Source: Streptomyces sp. Ag109_O5-1
Lineage (GTDB): Bacteria > Actinomycetota > Actinomycetes > Streptomycetales > Streptomycetaceae
Length of the DNA stretch: 64,000 nucleotides
Reading direction: 5' to 3'
Assembly (NCBI RefSeq): GCF_003814875.1
Contig: NZ_RKQF01000001.1
Location: 10,044,001 to 10,108,000, forward strand
The notes below the pieces were generated by a model. It ran no database searches and had not been told where the DNA came from. It saw nothing but the letters and a program-made list of their open reading frames with translations. Positions 42,748-51,265 of the stretch are shown here, piece by piece; the stretch's first letter is position 1, and each line of letters begins with the position of its first letter. The translations under genes were made by a program, and so were the position numbers.

Positions 42748-43704
42748 TCAGCCGACCAGCGCCTCGGACACGGCCCACAGCCGCGCCGCGTTGTCCCGGT
42801 CCAGGGCGTACGGCGCGACACCGCCGACCGAACCGGCCCGCTCGGTGACCGGCTTCGCCTCCGCGCAGTCCTCGAAGTAGCCGCCGGTGACGCCCGCCAC
42901 CGTCGGGGAGGCGGCCAGCAGCACCGAGGTCGCCGCGCCCTGCTCCACCGTCTTCTGCGGAGGCAGGACGAGCTCGCCGGAGGCGATGAAGTCGGCGACC
43001 TGCTGCATGTCCATGTGCCGGGCCAGGTTGGTGTCGGCGATGTTGCCCGGCATCAGGGCGTTGGCCGTGATGCCGTCGTCGGCCCAGCGCTCGGCCGCGG
43101 CGACCGCGAACAGGATGTTGGCGGTCTTCGACTGCCCGTAGGAGGTCCACGGGTCGTAGGGGCGGAACCGGTAGTCCAGGTCGTCGAAGACGACGGGGGA
43201 GAAGAGATGCCCGGTGGAGCTGACCGAGACGACCCGTGCGCCGTCCGCCGCCGCGAGAGCGGGATGGAGTCCGACGGTGAGCGCGAAGTGGCCCAGGTGG
43301 TTGACGCCGAACTGCTGCTCCCGGCCGTCCGGGGTGCGGGTGATCTCCGACGGCGCCATCACGCCCGCGTTGTTGACCAGGATGTGCAGCGGGCCCTGCC
43401 AGCCGGCCACGAAAGCCGCGACCGTCGACCGGTCGGCCAGGTCAAGCCGTGCCACGGTCAACCTGCCCGACTCGGGCGGCAGTTCGGCCTGCAGACGGGT
43501 CACCACCCGGTCGCCGGCCTCGGTGTTGCGCACGGCCAGAGTGACGTCGGCGCCGGCCGAGGCGAGCGCACGGGCCGTCTCCACGCCGATGCCGGAACTG
43601 GCTCCGGTCACCACGGCCCTGCGGCCGTGCAGATCGACGCCGTCGACGACCTCGGCGGCGGTGGTGGTCACGCCGAAGGCTCCGGAGTTCGGGGATACGG
43701 ACAT
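42748..43704 (-). CDS. SDR-family oxidoreductase (retinol-dehydrogenase-like)
   Basis: This 318-residue NAD(P)-dependent enzyme has VVTGASSGIGVETARALASAG (TGxxxGIG), ILVNNAGVMAPS, FGVNHLGHFALT, VSVSSTGH (catalytic Ser) and YGQSKTANILFAV (catalytic Tyr-Lys), then NALMPGNIADTNLARHM. This pattern is that of the extended retinol/light-dependent protochlorophyllide reductase-like SDRs common in Streptomyces. An AGGAGACACCTCTC site precedes the ATG. It follows the aldo/keto reductase by 81 bp on the same strand, so both are probably under TetR control. Confidence 0.88.
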   Translation of the reverse strand: MSVSPNSGAFGVTTTAAEVVDGVDLHGRRAVVTGASSGIGVETARALASAGADVTLAVRNTEAGDRVVTRLQAELPPESGRLTVARLDLADRSTVAAFVAGWQGPLHILVNNAGVMAPSEITRTPDGREQQFGVNHLGHFALTVGLHPALAAADGARVVSVSSTGHLFSPVVFDDLDYRFRPYDPWTSYGQSKTANILFAVAAAERWADDGITANALMPGNIADTNLARHMDMQQVADFIASGELVLPPQKTVEQGAATSVLLAASPTVAGVTGGYFEDCAEAKPVTERAGSVGGVAPYALDRDNAARLWAVSEALVG

Positions 43705-43785
43705 GAGAGGTGTCTCCTGTGGGTGTGGGGGTCTGCGAGTCGGGACGGGCGGTGCCCGGCGGGGTCGTCGGGGTGCCGTCGGGGC

Positions 43786-44769
43786 TCAGCCGTTCAGGGT
43801 GCCCATGTGCTCGGGCGCGTAGCGGTCACCGGCGACCGTGCCGTGCGGGGCGACCGCCTCGATGGCGGCGAGGTCGTCCGCGGTGAGCGTGATGCCGGTC
43901 GCGGCGATGTTCTCCTCCAGGTAGCGGCGGCGCTTGGTGCCGGGGATGGCGACCGCGCCCTGGTGCTGGACCCAGGCGAGCGCCAGCTGGGAAGGGGTGA
44001 CGCCCTTGTCGGCCGCGATCCGGCGGACCTCGCGCACCACGTCGAGGTTGCGCCGGAAGTTCTCGCCCTGGAAACGCGGGTCGGTACGCCGCCAGTCGTC
44101 CGCGGCGAAGTCGTCCGGGCGGGTGATCGCGCCGGACAGGAAGCCGCGGCCCAGCGGGGAGTAGGCGACCAGGCCGATGCCCAGCTCCCTGAGGGTGCCC
44201 AGGACGCCGTCGTGCTCGATGCCCCGCTCGAAGAGGGAGTACTCGATCTGCAGGGCGGCGACCGGGTGGACCGCGTGGGCCCGCCGGATGGTCTGCGCGG
44301 ACGCCTCGGACAGGCCGATGTGCCCGATCTTGCCCTCGGCGACCAGCTCGGCCAGCGCGCCGACCGTCTCCTCGATCGGCACCTGGGGGTCGATGCGGTG
44401 CAGGTAGTAGAGGTCGACGTGGTCGGTGCCTAGGTGGCGCAGCGAGCGGTCCAGCGCCCGGCGCACATAGGCGGGGGTGCCGTTCAGGCCGACCACCTGG
44501 CCGTCGTCGGTGATCTCGACGCCGGTCTTGGTCGCGACCGCGGCGGCTTCCCGGCGCCCGGCCAGCGCCTTGCCGAGCAGCTGCTCGTTGACGAAGGGGC
44601 CGTAGCTCTCGGCGGTGTCCAGCATGGTCACGCCGAGCTCCAGCGCCCGGTCGACGGTGGCCAGCGACTCGGTCTCGTCGGTGGCGCCGTAGAAGGCGCT
44701 CATGCCCATGAGGCCGAGGCCCTGGACGCCGACGGTCAGCCCCTGGCCGCCCAGTGCGCGTTGTTCCAT
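43786..44769 (-). CDS. Aldo/keto reductase (AKR13-like) divergent from TetR
   Basis: This 327-residue protein has the complete tetrad: VTMLDTAESYGP (Asp and Tyr), AVATKTGVEI (Lys) and VDLYYLHRIDP (His). Further marks are GLSEASAQTIRRAHAVHPVAALQIEYSLFER, VAYSPLGRGFLSG and AIPGTKRRRYLEENIAATGI for NADPH binding. These match the YghZ/AKR13-type reductases acting on aldehydes and ketones. It starts 104 bp from the divergent TetR gene; two candidate TetR operators lie in between, one directly upstream of its start. The SDR gene follows. Confidence 0.9.
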   Translation of the reverse strand: MEQRALGGQGLTVGVQGLGLMGMSAFYGATDETESLATVDRALELGVTMLDTAESYGPFVNEQLLGKALAGRREAAAVATKTGVEITDDGQVVGLNGTPAYVRRALDRSLRHLGTDHVDLYYLHRIDPQVPIEETVGALAELVAEGKIGHIGLSEASAQTIRRAHAVHPVAALQIEYSLFERGIEHDGVLGTLRELGIGLVAYSPLGRGFLSGAITRPDDFAADDWRRTDPRFQGENFRRNLDVVREVRRIAADKGVTPSQLALAWVQHQGAVAIPGTKRRRYLEENIAATGITLTADDLAAIEAVAPHGTVAGDRYAPEHMGTLNG

Positions 44770-44791
44770 GAGGTTTCCTCAATTCCATAAC

Positions 44792-44855
44792 TAACTGGAT
44801 AGATACCTTGACGGTAGACCCGGCGCGGCCTTCATGTCAATAACTAGATAGTTAC
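44792..44855. promoter_or_regulatory. Pair of TetR-type operators
   Basis: TAACTAGATAGTTAC at 44841-44855 contains a perfect inverted repeat, TAACTA-GA-TAGTTA. A related copy, TAACTGGATAGATAC, lies at 44792-44806, 49 bp away. They occupy the AKR/TetR intergenic region, positioned to control both genes. Confidence 0.75.
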
Positions 44856-44872
44856 TTGGTAGGGTAGTGCGC

Positions 44873-45451
44873 ATGTCACGGGATTCCAGTGCCACCAAGG
44901 CCCGGCTGCTCGACGCCGCCTTCACCGAATTCGCCGCCTACGGCATCGCCGGTGCCCGGGTGGACCGGATCGCCGAGACCGCCGGGGCGAACAAGCGGCT
45001 GATCTACGTCTATTTCGGCAACAAGGAGCAGCTCTTCGACGAGGTGCTGCAACGGGCCATGACGGCGGGCGCCGATGCCGTGCCGTTCGACGTCGAGGAC
45101 CTGCCCGGATACGCCGGCGCGGTCTTCGACCACCTCGTGGCACGGCCTGACCTGATGCGCCTGCGCCTGTGGAAGCTGCTGGAGCGCCCCTCGGCCACCG
45201 GACTCGAACAGGACGCGTTCCGGAACAAGGCCGCGCTCGTGGCCGAGGCGCAGCAGCGCGGCGACCTCGACCCGGCGATGGCACCCGACGACCTGCTGAC
45301 CCTGGTGCTCGCCGCGGCCCAGGCCTGGTTCTGGGCCGCCGAGGGCGTCGACCCCAAGGAGGCCGGCGAGTCCTGGCCGGAGGAACGGCTGGCCCTGCAC
45401 CGCTCGGCCGTCGTCGAGGCGGCCCGCCGGATGACCGAGCCCAAGCCCTAG
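44873..45451 (+). CDS. TetR-family transcriptional repressor
   Basis: The ATG at 44873 (GTAGGG upstream) gives 192 residues; a GTG two codons earlier is possible. The DNA-binding domain reads KARLLDAAFTEFAAYGIAGARVDRIAETAGANKRLIYVYFGNKEQLFDEVL, the standard TetR helix-turn-helix with GANKRLIYVYFGNK recognition helix. The C-terminal ligand domain (FDHLVARPDLMRLRLWKLLERP, LTLVLAAAQAWFWAAEG) resembles the TetR_C_21 type. It should repress the divergent AKR-SDR pair and itself through the operators at 44792-44855. The inducer is unknown, plausibly a carbonyl or aromatic compound. Confidence 0.9.
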   Translation: MSRDSSATKARLLDAAFTEFAAYGIAGARVDRIAETAGANKRLIYVYFGNKEQLFDEVLQRAMTAGADAVPFDVEDLPGYAGAVFDHLVARPDLMRLRLWKLLERPSATGLEQDAFRNKAALVAEAQQRGDLDPAMAPDDLLTLVLAAAQAWFWAAEGVDPKEAGESWPEERLALHRSAVVEAARRMTEPKP

Positions 45452-45457
45452 CGGGTC

Positions 45458-46801
45458 TCAGCCGAGCGGCGCCGTCCGCTGCCACGGCCGCAGGGTCTCC
45501 AACTGCTGGGCCACCTCCAGTAGCACCGCCTCCGAACCCGGCCGCCCCACCAGCTGTACGGCGCAGGGGGCGCCCGAGGGCAGGGTGCCGAAGGGGACCG
45601 ACATCGCAGGCCAGCCGGTGAGGTTCCAGGGCGGGGTGAGCGGCGAGTAGTTGGTGTTGACCAGCACATTGCGCAGCCAGCCGCGCTCGTGCCAGGGGCC
45701 CGCCTTGGGGGAGCGGCGGGCCAGGGCGGGGGCCAGCAGGACATCGTGCTCGGCGAAGAACGGGGTGAGCCGGGCCCGTAGCCGGTCACGGGAGTCGCCG
45801 CCTCGCACCGCGCCGAGGAAACGGCGTCCGATCGCCGCGTGCACCCGCGTCCGCCGTGCCAGCAGAGCCGGATCCAGCCCCGCCGCGTCCACTGCTGTAC
45901 CCGCGGTCCAGTGCCGGAGTGAGGTCACGCTCAGCGACATCGGATACGGCGGCTCGGCGGGCCGCGGCTGATGTCCGGCGCCGGCCAGCAGGCCGGCCGC
46001 CTCCCGTACGGCGTTCGTATACGGCTTGGTCACGCTCACCCCGGCCAGCGGACTGCGCACCGAGACGGCGATCCGGTACGACGACCGTTCCGCCGCGCTC
46101 TCGAACCCCGTCTCCGCCAGGACCGAGAGCATCAGCCGGGCGTCCTCGACGCTGGTCGCCAGCGGCCCGTTCTCGGACATGCCGAACCAGTCGCCGTTGC
46201 CGATCCCGGCCGGCACCACCCCGAACCCCGGCTTGATGGTGACCAGGCCGCAGTTGGCCGCCGGGATGCGCAGCGAACCCATGCCGTCGTTGCCGAGAGC
46301 GATCGGCACCAGCCCGGCGGCGACCGCGGCCGCGCTGCCGCCCGAGGAGCCGCCGGCGTTGCGTGCGGTGTCCCACGGGTTGCGTGCGGTGCCGTGTACG
46401 CCCTCGGTCGTACCGAAGATGCACAGTTCGGGCACGTTCGTCAGCCCGACGACCACCGCGCCCGCCGCCCGGAGCCGCGCCACGGTGACATGGTCGGCAT
46501 CGGCGGGTGTGTCCGGCGTGGCGGCCGAGCCGTCCCGGTGCGCCTCACCGCGCACCGCCAGATTGTCCTTCACTGCCAACGGCACACCGGCGAGGGGGAG
46601 TTCGGCGAGATCGGTGCGGTCCGCGACCTCGTCCGCCTCCGCGAGCGCCGCCTCGGTCCGGACCTTCCGGAACGCGCCGATCCGCCCGTCCAGCCGGGCG
46701 ATCCGCTCCAGATGCTCGGCCACCACCTCCCGGGGAGTGACCCGCTTCTCGCGTACGGCGGCGGCGATGTCGGTGGCGGTCCGGCCGACCCAGCTGGTCA
46801 C
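45458..46801 (-). CDS. Amidase (amidase-signature family)
   Basis: A GTG with GGAGCGCCC upstream gives 447 residues. The catalytic triad is visible: Lys in GVPLAVKDNLAV (about residue 78), cis-Ser in NAGGSSGGSAAAVAAG, and the nucleophile Ser in ALGNDGMGSLRIPAANCG. These features define the amidase-signature hydrolases such as 6-aminohexanoate-dimer hydrolase and GatA-like enzymes, which hydrolyse linear amides. There is no signal peptide, so it is cytosolic. It converges with the TetR gene with six bases between stops. GatB is not adjacent, so a GatCAB role is unlikely; the substrate is unknown. Confidence 0.88.
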   Translation of the reverse strand: MTSWVGRTATDIAAAVREKRVTPREVVAEHLERIARLDGRIGAFRKVRTEAALAEADEVADRTDLAELPLAGVPLAVKDNLAVRGEAHRDGSAATPDTPADADHVTVARLRAAGAVVVGLTNVPELCIFGTTEGVHGTARNPWDTARNAGGSSGGSAAAVAAGLVPIALGNDGMGSLRIPAANCGLVTIKPGFGVVPAGIGNGDWFGMSENGPLATSVEDARLMLSVLAETGFESAAERSSYRIAVSVRSPLAGVSVTKPYTNAVREAAGLLAGAGHQPRPAEPPYPMSLSVTSLRHWTAGTAVDAAGLDPALLARRTRVHAAIGRRFLGAVRGGDSRDRLRARLTPFFAEHDVLLAPALARRSPKAGPWHERGWLRNVLVNTNYSPLTPPWNLTGWPAMSVPFGTLPSGAPCAVQLVGRPGSEAVLLEVAQQLETLRPWQRTAPLG

Positions 46802-46984
46802 GGGCGCTCCTAGAGGTGCGGAAAACGGGCTTACTCGTCGGTACGAAAGGGCACTCTGCCCCGCCGTGTGCCCCCGCGTCGAGAGTGGCGGCCGAAGGGG
46901 CCGACACCGGGCCCGCCCTCGGCCTCGATGCTTTCCCTGCAGGTCATCCGATCACTGCCTCAACTCCCGCGCGTGCATGCCCCA

Positions 46985-47027
46985 TTGACAGTCCCCTGGA
47001 CCCGCTCAATCATCAGACATCCGATGA
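46985..47027 (+). promoter_or_regulatory. Promoter and 18-bp operator-like palindrome of the fucosidase operon
   Basis: TTGACA (46985-46990) is followed after 17 bases by AATCAT, giving a plausible promoter. Overlapping the -10 and start point is TCATCAGACATCCGATGA (47010-47027), a palindrome with seven of nine pairs matching, ending 12 bp before the first start codon. Its sequence differs from the LacI-flanking operators at 53.9 kb. Confidence 0.6.
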
Positions 47028-47039
47028 ATGGAGCCGCGC

Positions 47040-49409
47040 ATGAGCATGTCTCCTTTTCCGCGACGCCAGGTCCTGGGGGCAGCGGCCGGTGCCGCCGCAG
47101 CAGCAGCCCTGCCCCTCGCCGTGACGCCCGAGGCGCACGCCGCCGAGCCCACCGGCGCCGCGGCAGCTGACCAGGCCGCATCGCCATGGGTCCCCGTCCC
47201 CGCTCCGATCCCCGTACCGCTCGACTCCCTCTACGACAACGACGGCATCGACACCGCCGCCGCCCGGGGCGGCGACTTCGACGGCTCCGGCTACACCTTC
47301 CCGGGCGAGGAACTCCCGTCCGGCCGCGTCGAGGTGGACGGCGTCCCCTTCGACTTCCCCGCCGCGACGGCGGGCGCCAAGAACAACGTTGTCGCGCTCG
47401 GACAGCGCGTCGACCTGCCGCAAGGCAGCTACCTGTCCGCCGTCTTCCTCACCGCGGGCAGTTACGGCAACGCATCCGGCACCGCCACCGTCCACTACGC
47501 GGACGGCTCGACCACCACCGCCAATCTGAGCGGCGGCGACTGGTATGCGGTGGGCGGCCCGCTGGCCTCGCCGTACCGCTACCGGCCCGACGGCGGCAAG
47601 GACGAGCACAGTGTGGGGATCGGCACCTCGGAGGTGTGGATCGACCCGCAGCGCGAGGCCGTCGCCCTCACCCTGCCGGTGACCGGCCCGGCCGAGACCG
47701 GCACGACCGCCCTGCACGTCTTCGCGCTCTCCCTCCAGCCCGTCGCCCAGGGGCGGGCGCTGGCCCTGCGTGACGCCCGCTCCATCAGCTCCCTGCTGGC
47801 CGCCACCGGCGCCCAGAGCGTCGAGGCCACCGTAGTCAACGCGGGCACCGTCGCGATCCTGGCCGGCGACGCGGTGTCCGTCAGCGTCGACGTCCCTGGC
47901 GCCCGCACCGTGGGGCCCGCCCGCATCCGCCGCCTCGACCCCGGCGAACAGGCCCGGGTCCAGGTCGGCATCCGCAACCGCACCGGCACCGCACCCGGGA
48001 CCGAGCAGGACGGCACGGTGACGGTCCGCGGCCGCGGCAGCCAGGTCGCCACCGGCAGACGCACGCTGACCCTCGGCACCGCCGACTACCAGCCCACCGA
48101 GGCCTCGTTGGCCGGCCACCGGGCGCCCTACTGGTTCAACGACGCCAAGTTCGGCATCTTCATCCACTGGGGCGTCTACTCGGTGCCCGCCTGGGCGCCG
48201 GTCGGGGTGCAGTACGCCGAGTGGTACTGGGACCAGATGCAGGACCCGAACAACCCCACGTACACCTACCACCGCGACACCTACGGCGAGGACTTCGCCT
48301 ACGACGACTTCATCCCGCGCTTCACCGCCGAGAAGTTCGACCCCCGTGCCTGGGTGGAGCTCTTCCGGGACGCCGGCGCCCAGTACCACGTACTGACGTC
48401 CAAGCACCACGAGGGCTTCGCCCTGTGGGACACCAAGGTCTCCGACCGCAACGCGGTGAAACTCGGCCCGAAGCGGGACCTGGTCAGGGAACTGTTCGAG
48501 GCGTCCCGGCGCCACACTCCGGAACTCCACTGCGGCCTCTACTTCTCCATGCCCGAGTGGTTCAATCCCGACAACCCCTGGATGGGCCACGCCCCGCGCA
48601 ACCCGTACACGCTGGAACCGCTGCCGTACACCGGGTACACCGCCGGCAAGGACTATGTGAAGGACTTCCAGGCCCCGCAGATGCTCGAACTGATCCACGG
48701 CTACGACCCGGAGATCATCTGGTGCGACATCGGAGGCGCGAACGACAGCGTCCACGTCCTCGCCGAGTACTTCAACCACGCGAAGAACCGCGCCCGTCCG
48801 GTGGACGTGACCGTCAACGACCGTTCGGGCATCGGCTTCCACGACTACACCACGCCCGAGTACACGACGTACGCCGACACCGTGGTCGCCAAGTGGGAGG
48901 CCAGCCGGGGCCTCGACCCGCGCAGCTACGGCTACAACCGGGCGACCCCGGACGACGCCTACATGACGACCGAGGAGGTCGTGCACAGCCTGGTCGACAT
49001 CGTCTCCAAGAACGGCAACTTCCTCCTCGACATCGGCCCGCGCGCCGACGGCACCATCCCGGAGATCATGCAGACCCGGCTGCGCGAGACGGGCGCCTGG
49101 CTCGCGGCCAACGGCGAGGCGATCCACGGCACGACCTACTGGTCGCGCATGGCCGGACTCGGCGATGACCTGAGGTTCACGGTCCGCCCGGACGAGGCCT
49201 TCTACATCCACTCCCTGACCCGGCCGGGCGCCAAGTTCACCGTCGAGGCGCCGGTACCCGTCCGCAGCGGCGACAAGGTGACCATGCTCGGCCATGACCG
49301 GCCGCTGACCTGGACCTTCAGCAAGGGCGCGCTGGTGGTCGACGTGCCCGAGGCGGCCCGAAGGGCGGGACAGCATGTGTGGGTGTTCAAGGTGGCATGG
49401 CGTGGCTGA
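47040..49409 (+). CDS. Exported GH29 alpha-L-fucosidase with N-terminal beta-domain (Tat substrate)
   Basis: I chose the ATG at 47040 because GGAG lies 6 bases upstream; an ATG at 47028 has none. The 789-residue protein starts with a Tat-type signal, PFPRRQVLGAAAGAAAAAAL, cleaved near AHA (residue 34). About 300 residues of beta-rich, unassigned sequence precede the GH29 domain (about 350-720): YWFNDAKFGIFIHWGVYSVP, QYHVLTSKHHEGFALWDTK, and DPEIIWCDIGG with nucleophile Asp563. Intermediate HH and conserved His residues are present. It resembles the broad-specificity GH29-A group, cleaving alpha-fucose from glycans outside the cell. It starts a three-gene operon with GH20 and a second GH29. 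Confidence 0.9.
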   Translation: MSMSPFPRRQVLGAAAGAAAAAALPLAVTPEAHAAEPTGAAAADQAASPWVPVPAPIPVPLDSLYDNDGIDTAAARGGDFDGSGYTFPGEELPSGRVEVDGVPFDFPAATAGAKNNVVALGQRVDLPQGSYLSAVFLTAGSYGNASGTATVHYADGSTTTANLSGGDWYAVGGPLASPYRYRPDGGKDEHSVGIGTSEVWIDPQREAVALTLPVTGPAETGTTALHVFALSLQPVAQGRALALRDARSISSLLAATGAQSVEATVVNAGTVAILAGDAVSVSVDVPGARTVGPARIRRLDPGEQARVQVGIRNRTGTAPGTEQDGTVTVRGRGSQVATGRRTLTLGTADYQPTEASLAGHRAPYWFNDAKFGIFIHWGVYSVPAWAPVGVQYAEWYWDQMQDPNNPTYTYHRDTYGEDFAYDDFIPRFTAEKFDPRAWVELFRDAGAQYHVLTSKHHEGFALWDTKVSDRNAVKLGPKRDLVRELFEASRRHTPELHCGLYFSMPEWFNPDNPWMGHAPRNPYTLEPLPYTGYTAGKDYVKDFQAPQMLELIHGYDPEIIWCDIGGANDSVHVLAEYFNHAKNRARPVDVTVNDRSGIGFHDYTTPEYTTYADTVVAKWEASRGLDPRSYGYNRATPDDAYMTTEEVVHSLVDIVSKNGNFLLDIGPRADGTIPEIMQTRLRETGAWLAANGEAIHGTTYWSRMAGLGDDLRFTVRPDEAFYIHSLTRPGAKFTVEAPVPVRSGDKVTMLGHDRPLTWTFSKGALVVDVPEAARRAGQHVWVFKVAWRG

Positions 49410-51249
49410 CGTCCTACGAAAGGGACTGTTGCGGCTGCTCGGGGTCGTGGCGGTGCTGACGCTGCTGACGGCACCGACCCCGGCGGTCGCACAGGAACCG
49501 CAGCGGACACCGGTCACCGTGCCGGCCCTCTCCGACTGGACGCCGGAACAGGGGAGTTACGCATTCGGCGCCGGGACGCGTCTGGTCGCCTCCGGCGCGG
49601 CCGCGCGCAGGGTCGCCGACACCCTCGCCGACGATCTCCGCTCGGCCGGGCATGGCACGGTTCCGGTCGTCACGGGCGCCTCCCACCCCGGCGACATCGT
49701 TGTTCAGGTCCGCCCGTCGGCCGATGCCGCGCAGGGCCCCGAGGGATACGAACTCCGGTCCGGCGAGTGGCTGTCGGTGACCGGCGCCACCGAGACCGGC
49801 GCCTTCTACGGCACCCGCACCCTCCTCCAACTCCTCGCCCAGGGCGACCGAGTCCCGGCCGGGCGCACGGTCGACGTGCCGCGCTACCGCGAGCGGGGCG
49901 TCGGCGTCTGCGCCTGCTACATCCACATCTCCCTGCCCTGGCTGGAGAACCTCGTCCGCGAGATGGCGTACCACAAGCTCAACCAGCTACTCCTGGAGCT
50001 GAAGGTGAAGAGCGAAGCCCATCCCGAGGCGAACACCTGGGGCTACTACACCAAGGACGAGATACGCCGGCTGGTCGCCCTCGGCGACCGCTACCACGTC
50101 GAGATCATCCCCGAGATCAACTCCCCGGGCCATATGGACCCCTGGATCGAGAACCGCCCCGACCTGCAACTGACGGACTCCGACGGCAACAAGCAGCCCG
50201 CCAGGCTCGACGTCACCCAGCAGGCGGCCTTCGACTACTACACGAGCCTGATGGACGAGTACGCCCAGGTCTTCACCGCCAAGTCCTGGCACATGGGCGC
50301 CGACGAGTACATGCTCGGCTCGGACTTCGTCAAGTACCCGCAGATGTTGAAGTACGCGCAGGAGAAGTACGGCCCCGGTGCCACCCCGCAGGACGCGTAC
50401 GTCGACTTCATCAACCGTGTCCAGGCCCACGCGGCGAGCAAGGGCCGCCGGCTGCGCATCTGGAACGACGGCCTCACCGGCGCCAACACCGTCCCCGTGA
50501 CGGCCGGGACGACGGTGGAGCACTGGCTGAACGTTGCCGTGAAGCCGAGCCGGCTCATCACCCAGGGGTATGACGTGATGAACGCCTCGTACTCCCTCTA
50601 TCTCGTCCGGGGCGGCTTCCACAGCGACACCGAGGCGCTCTACGACCAGAGTTGGGACCCCCGATCCTTCGAGGGCGAGAGACTCACCTCCTCCGCCGGC
50701 ATCACCGGCGCGAAGATCAGCCTCTGGCCCGACAACGGCCGCGGCGAGACCGAGAACGAGGTCGCGGCCGAACTCTGGCCCGCCCTGCGCCACATCGCCC
50801 AGGCGACCTGGGGCGACCCGCATCCCGACGCCACGTACGCGGAGTTCACGGCGCGCGGCGCAGCGGTCGGACACGCGCCCGGCCGACGGGACCTGACCCG
50901 GGTTCCGGTGCCGGACGGGACGTACACCTTCCGCGCGGACGGAGCGTCGTACAGGGTGGCCGTGCAGCGCACGGCGGACGGCTACGCGACCCTGCGCGGC
51001 ACGGACGGCTGTCTGGAGATACGCGGCGGCAAGCTCACGCTCAACGTCCCGCTGCAGCCCGGCGTCGAGGCGACCTGGGAGCCCTGTGACGGCGCGAACA
51101 CCCTGCAGCGCTGGGAGTTGGAGCCCGCGGCCGGCGGCTACCACCTGATCAACGCGATCACCCGCATGGCGGTGACCGTGACGGACGACGGCCGGCCGGT
51201 CCAGTACCCGCCCGACCAGCGTACCCCCGCCCTCTGGCACCTTTCCTGA
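49402..51249 (+). CDS. Exported GH20 enzyme (beta-N-acetylhexosaminidase or lacto-N-biosidase) with ricin-like C-terminus
   Basis: A GTG at 49402 overlaps the preceding stop by eight bases and gives 615 residues with a signal peptide (RKGLLRLLGVVAVLTLLTAP, cleavage near VAQ). A GH20b-like domain to about 160 leads to the catalytic barrel: RGVGVCACYIHISLPWL, YHVEIIPEINSPGHMDPW and WHMGADEYMLG with catalytic Asp301-Glu302. The C-terminal about 120 residues, with QRWELEPAAGGYHLINAIT, look like a ricin-type carbohydrate-binding domain. The MGADEY form and the size are reminiscent of lacto-N-biosidase, known from Streptomyces and bifidobacteria; hexosaminidase is the alternative. Confidence 0.88.
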   Translation: MADVLRKGLLRLLGVVAVLTLLTAPTPAVAQEPQRTPVTVPALSDWTPEQGSYAFGAGTRLVASGAAARRVADTLADDLRSAGHGTVPVVTGASHPGDIVVQVRPSADAAQGPEGYELRSGEWLSVTGATETGAFYGTRTLLQLLAQGDRVPAGRTVDVPRYRERGVGVCACYIHISLPWLENLVREMAYHKLNQLLLELKVKSEAHPEANTWGYYTKDEIRRLVALGDRYHVEIIPEINSPGHMDPWIENRPDLQLTDSDGNKQPARLDVTQQAAFDYYTSLMDEYAQVFTAKSWHMGADEYMLGSDFVKYPQMLKYAQEKYGPGATPQDAYVDFINRVQAHAASKGRRLRIWNDGLTGANTVPVTAGTTVEHWLNVAVKPSRLITQGYDVMNASYSLYLVRGGFHSDTEALYDQSWDPRSFEGERLTSSAGITGAKISLWPDNGRGETENEVAAELWPALRHIAQATWGDPHPDATYAEFTARGAAVGHAPGRRDLTRVPVPDGTYTFRADGASYRVAVQRTADGYATLRGTDGCLEIRGGKLTLNVPLQPGVEATWEPCDGANTLQRWELEPAAGGYHLINAITRMAVTVTDDGRPVQYPPDQRTPALWHLS

Positions 51250-51265
51250 CCCGAGGAGCACCCGC

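Noticed and set aside
46802..46983. Additional gene between the amidase and the fucosidase operon
   Set aside because: Short frames exist on both strands but have no ribosome binding site, homology or coding-like pattern.
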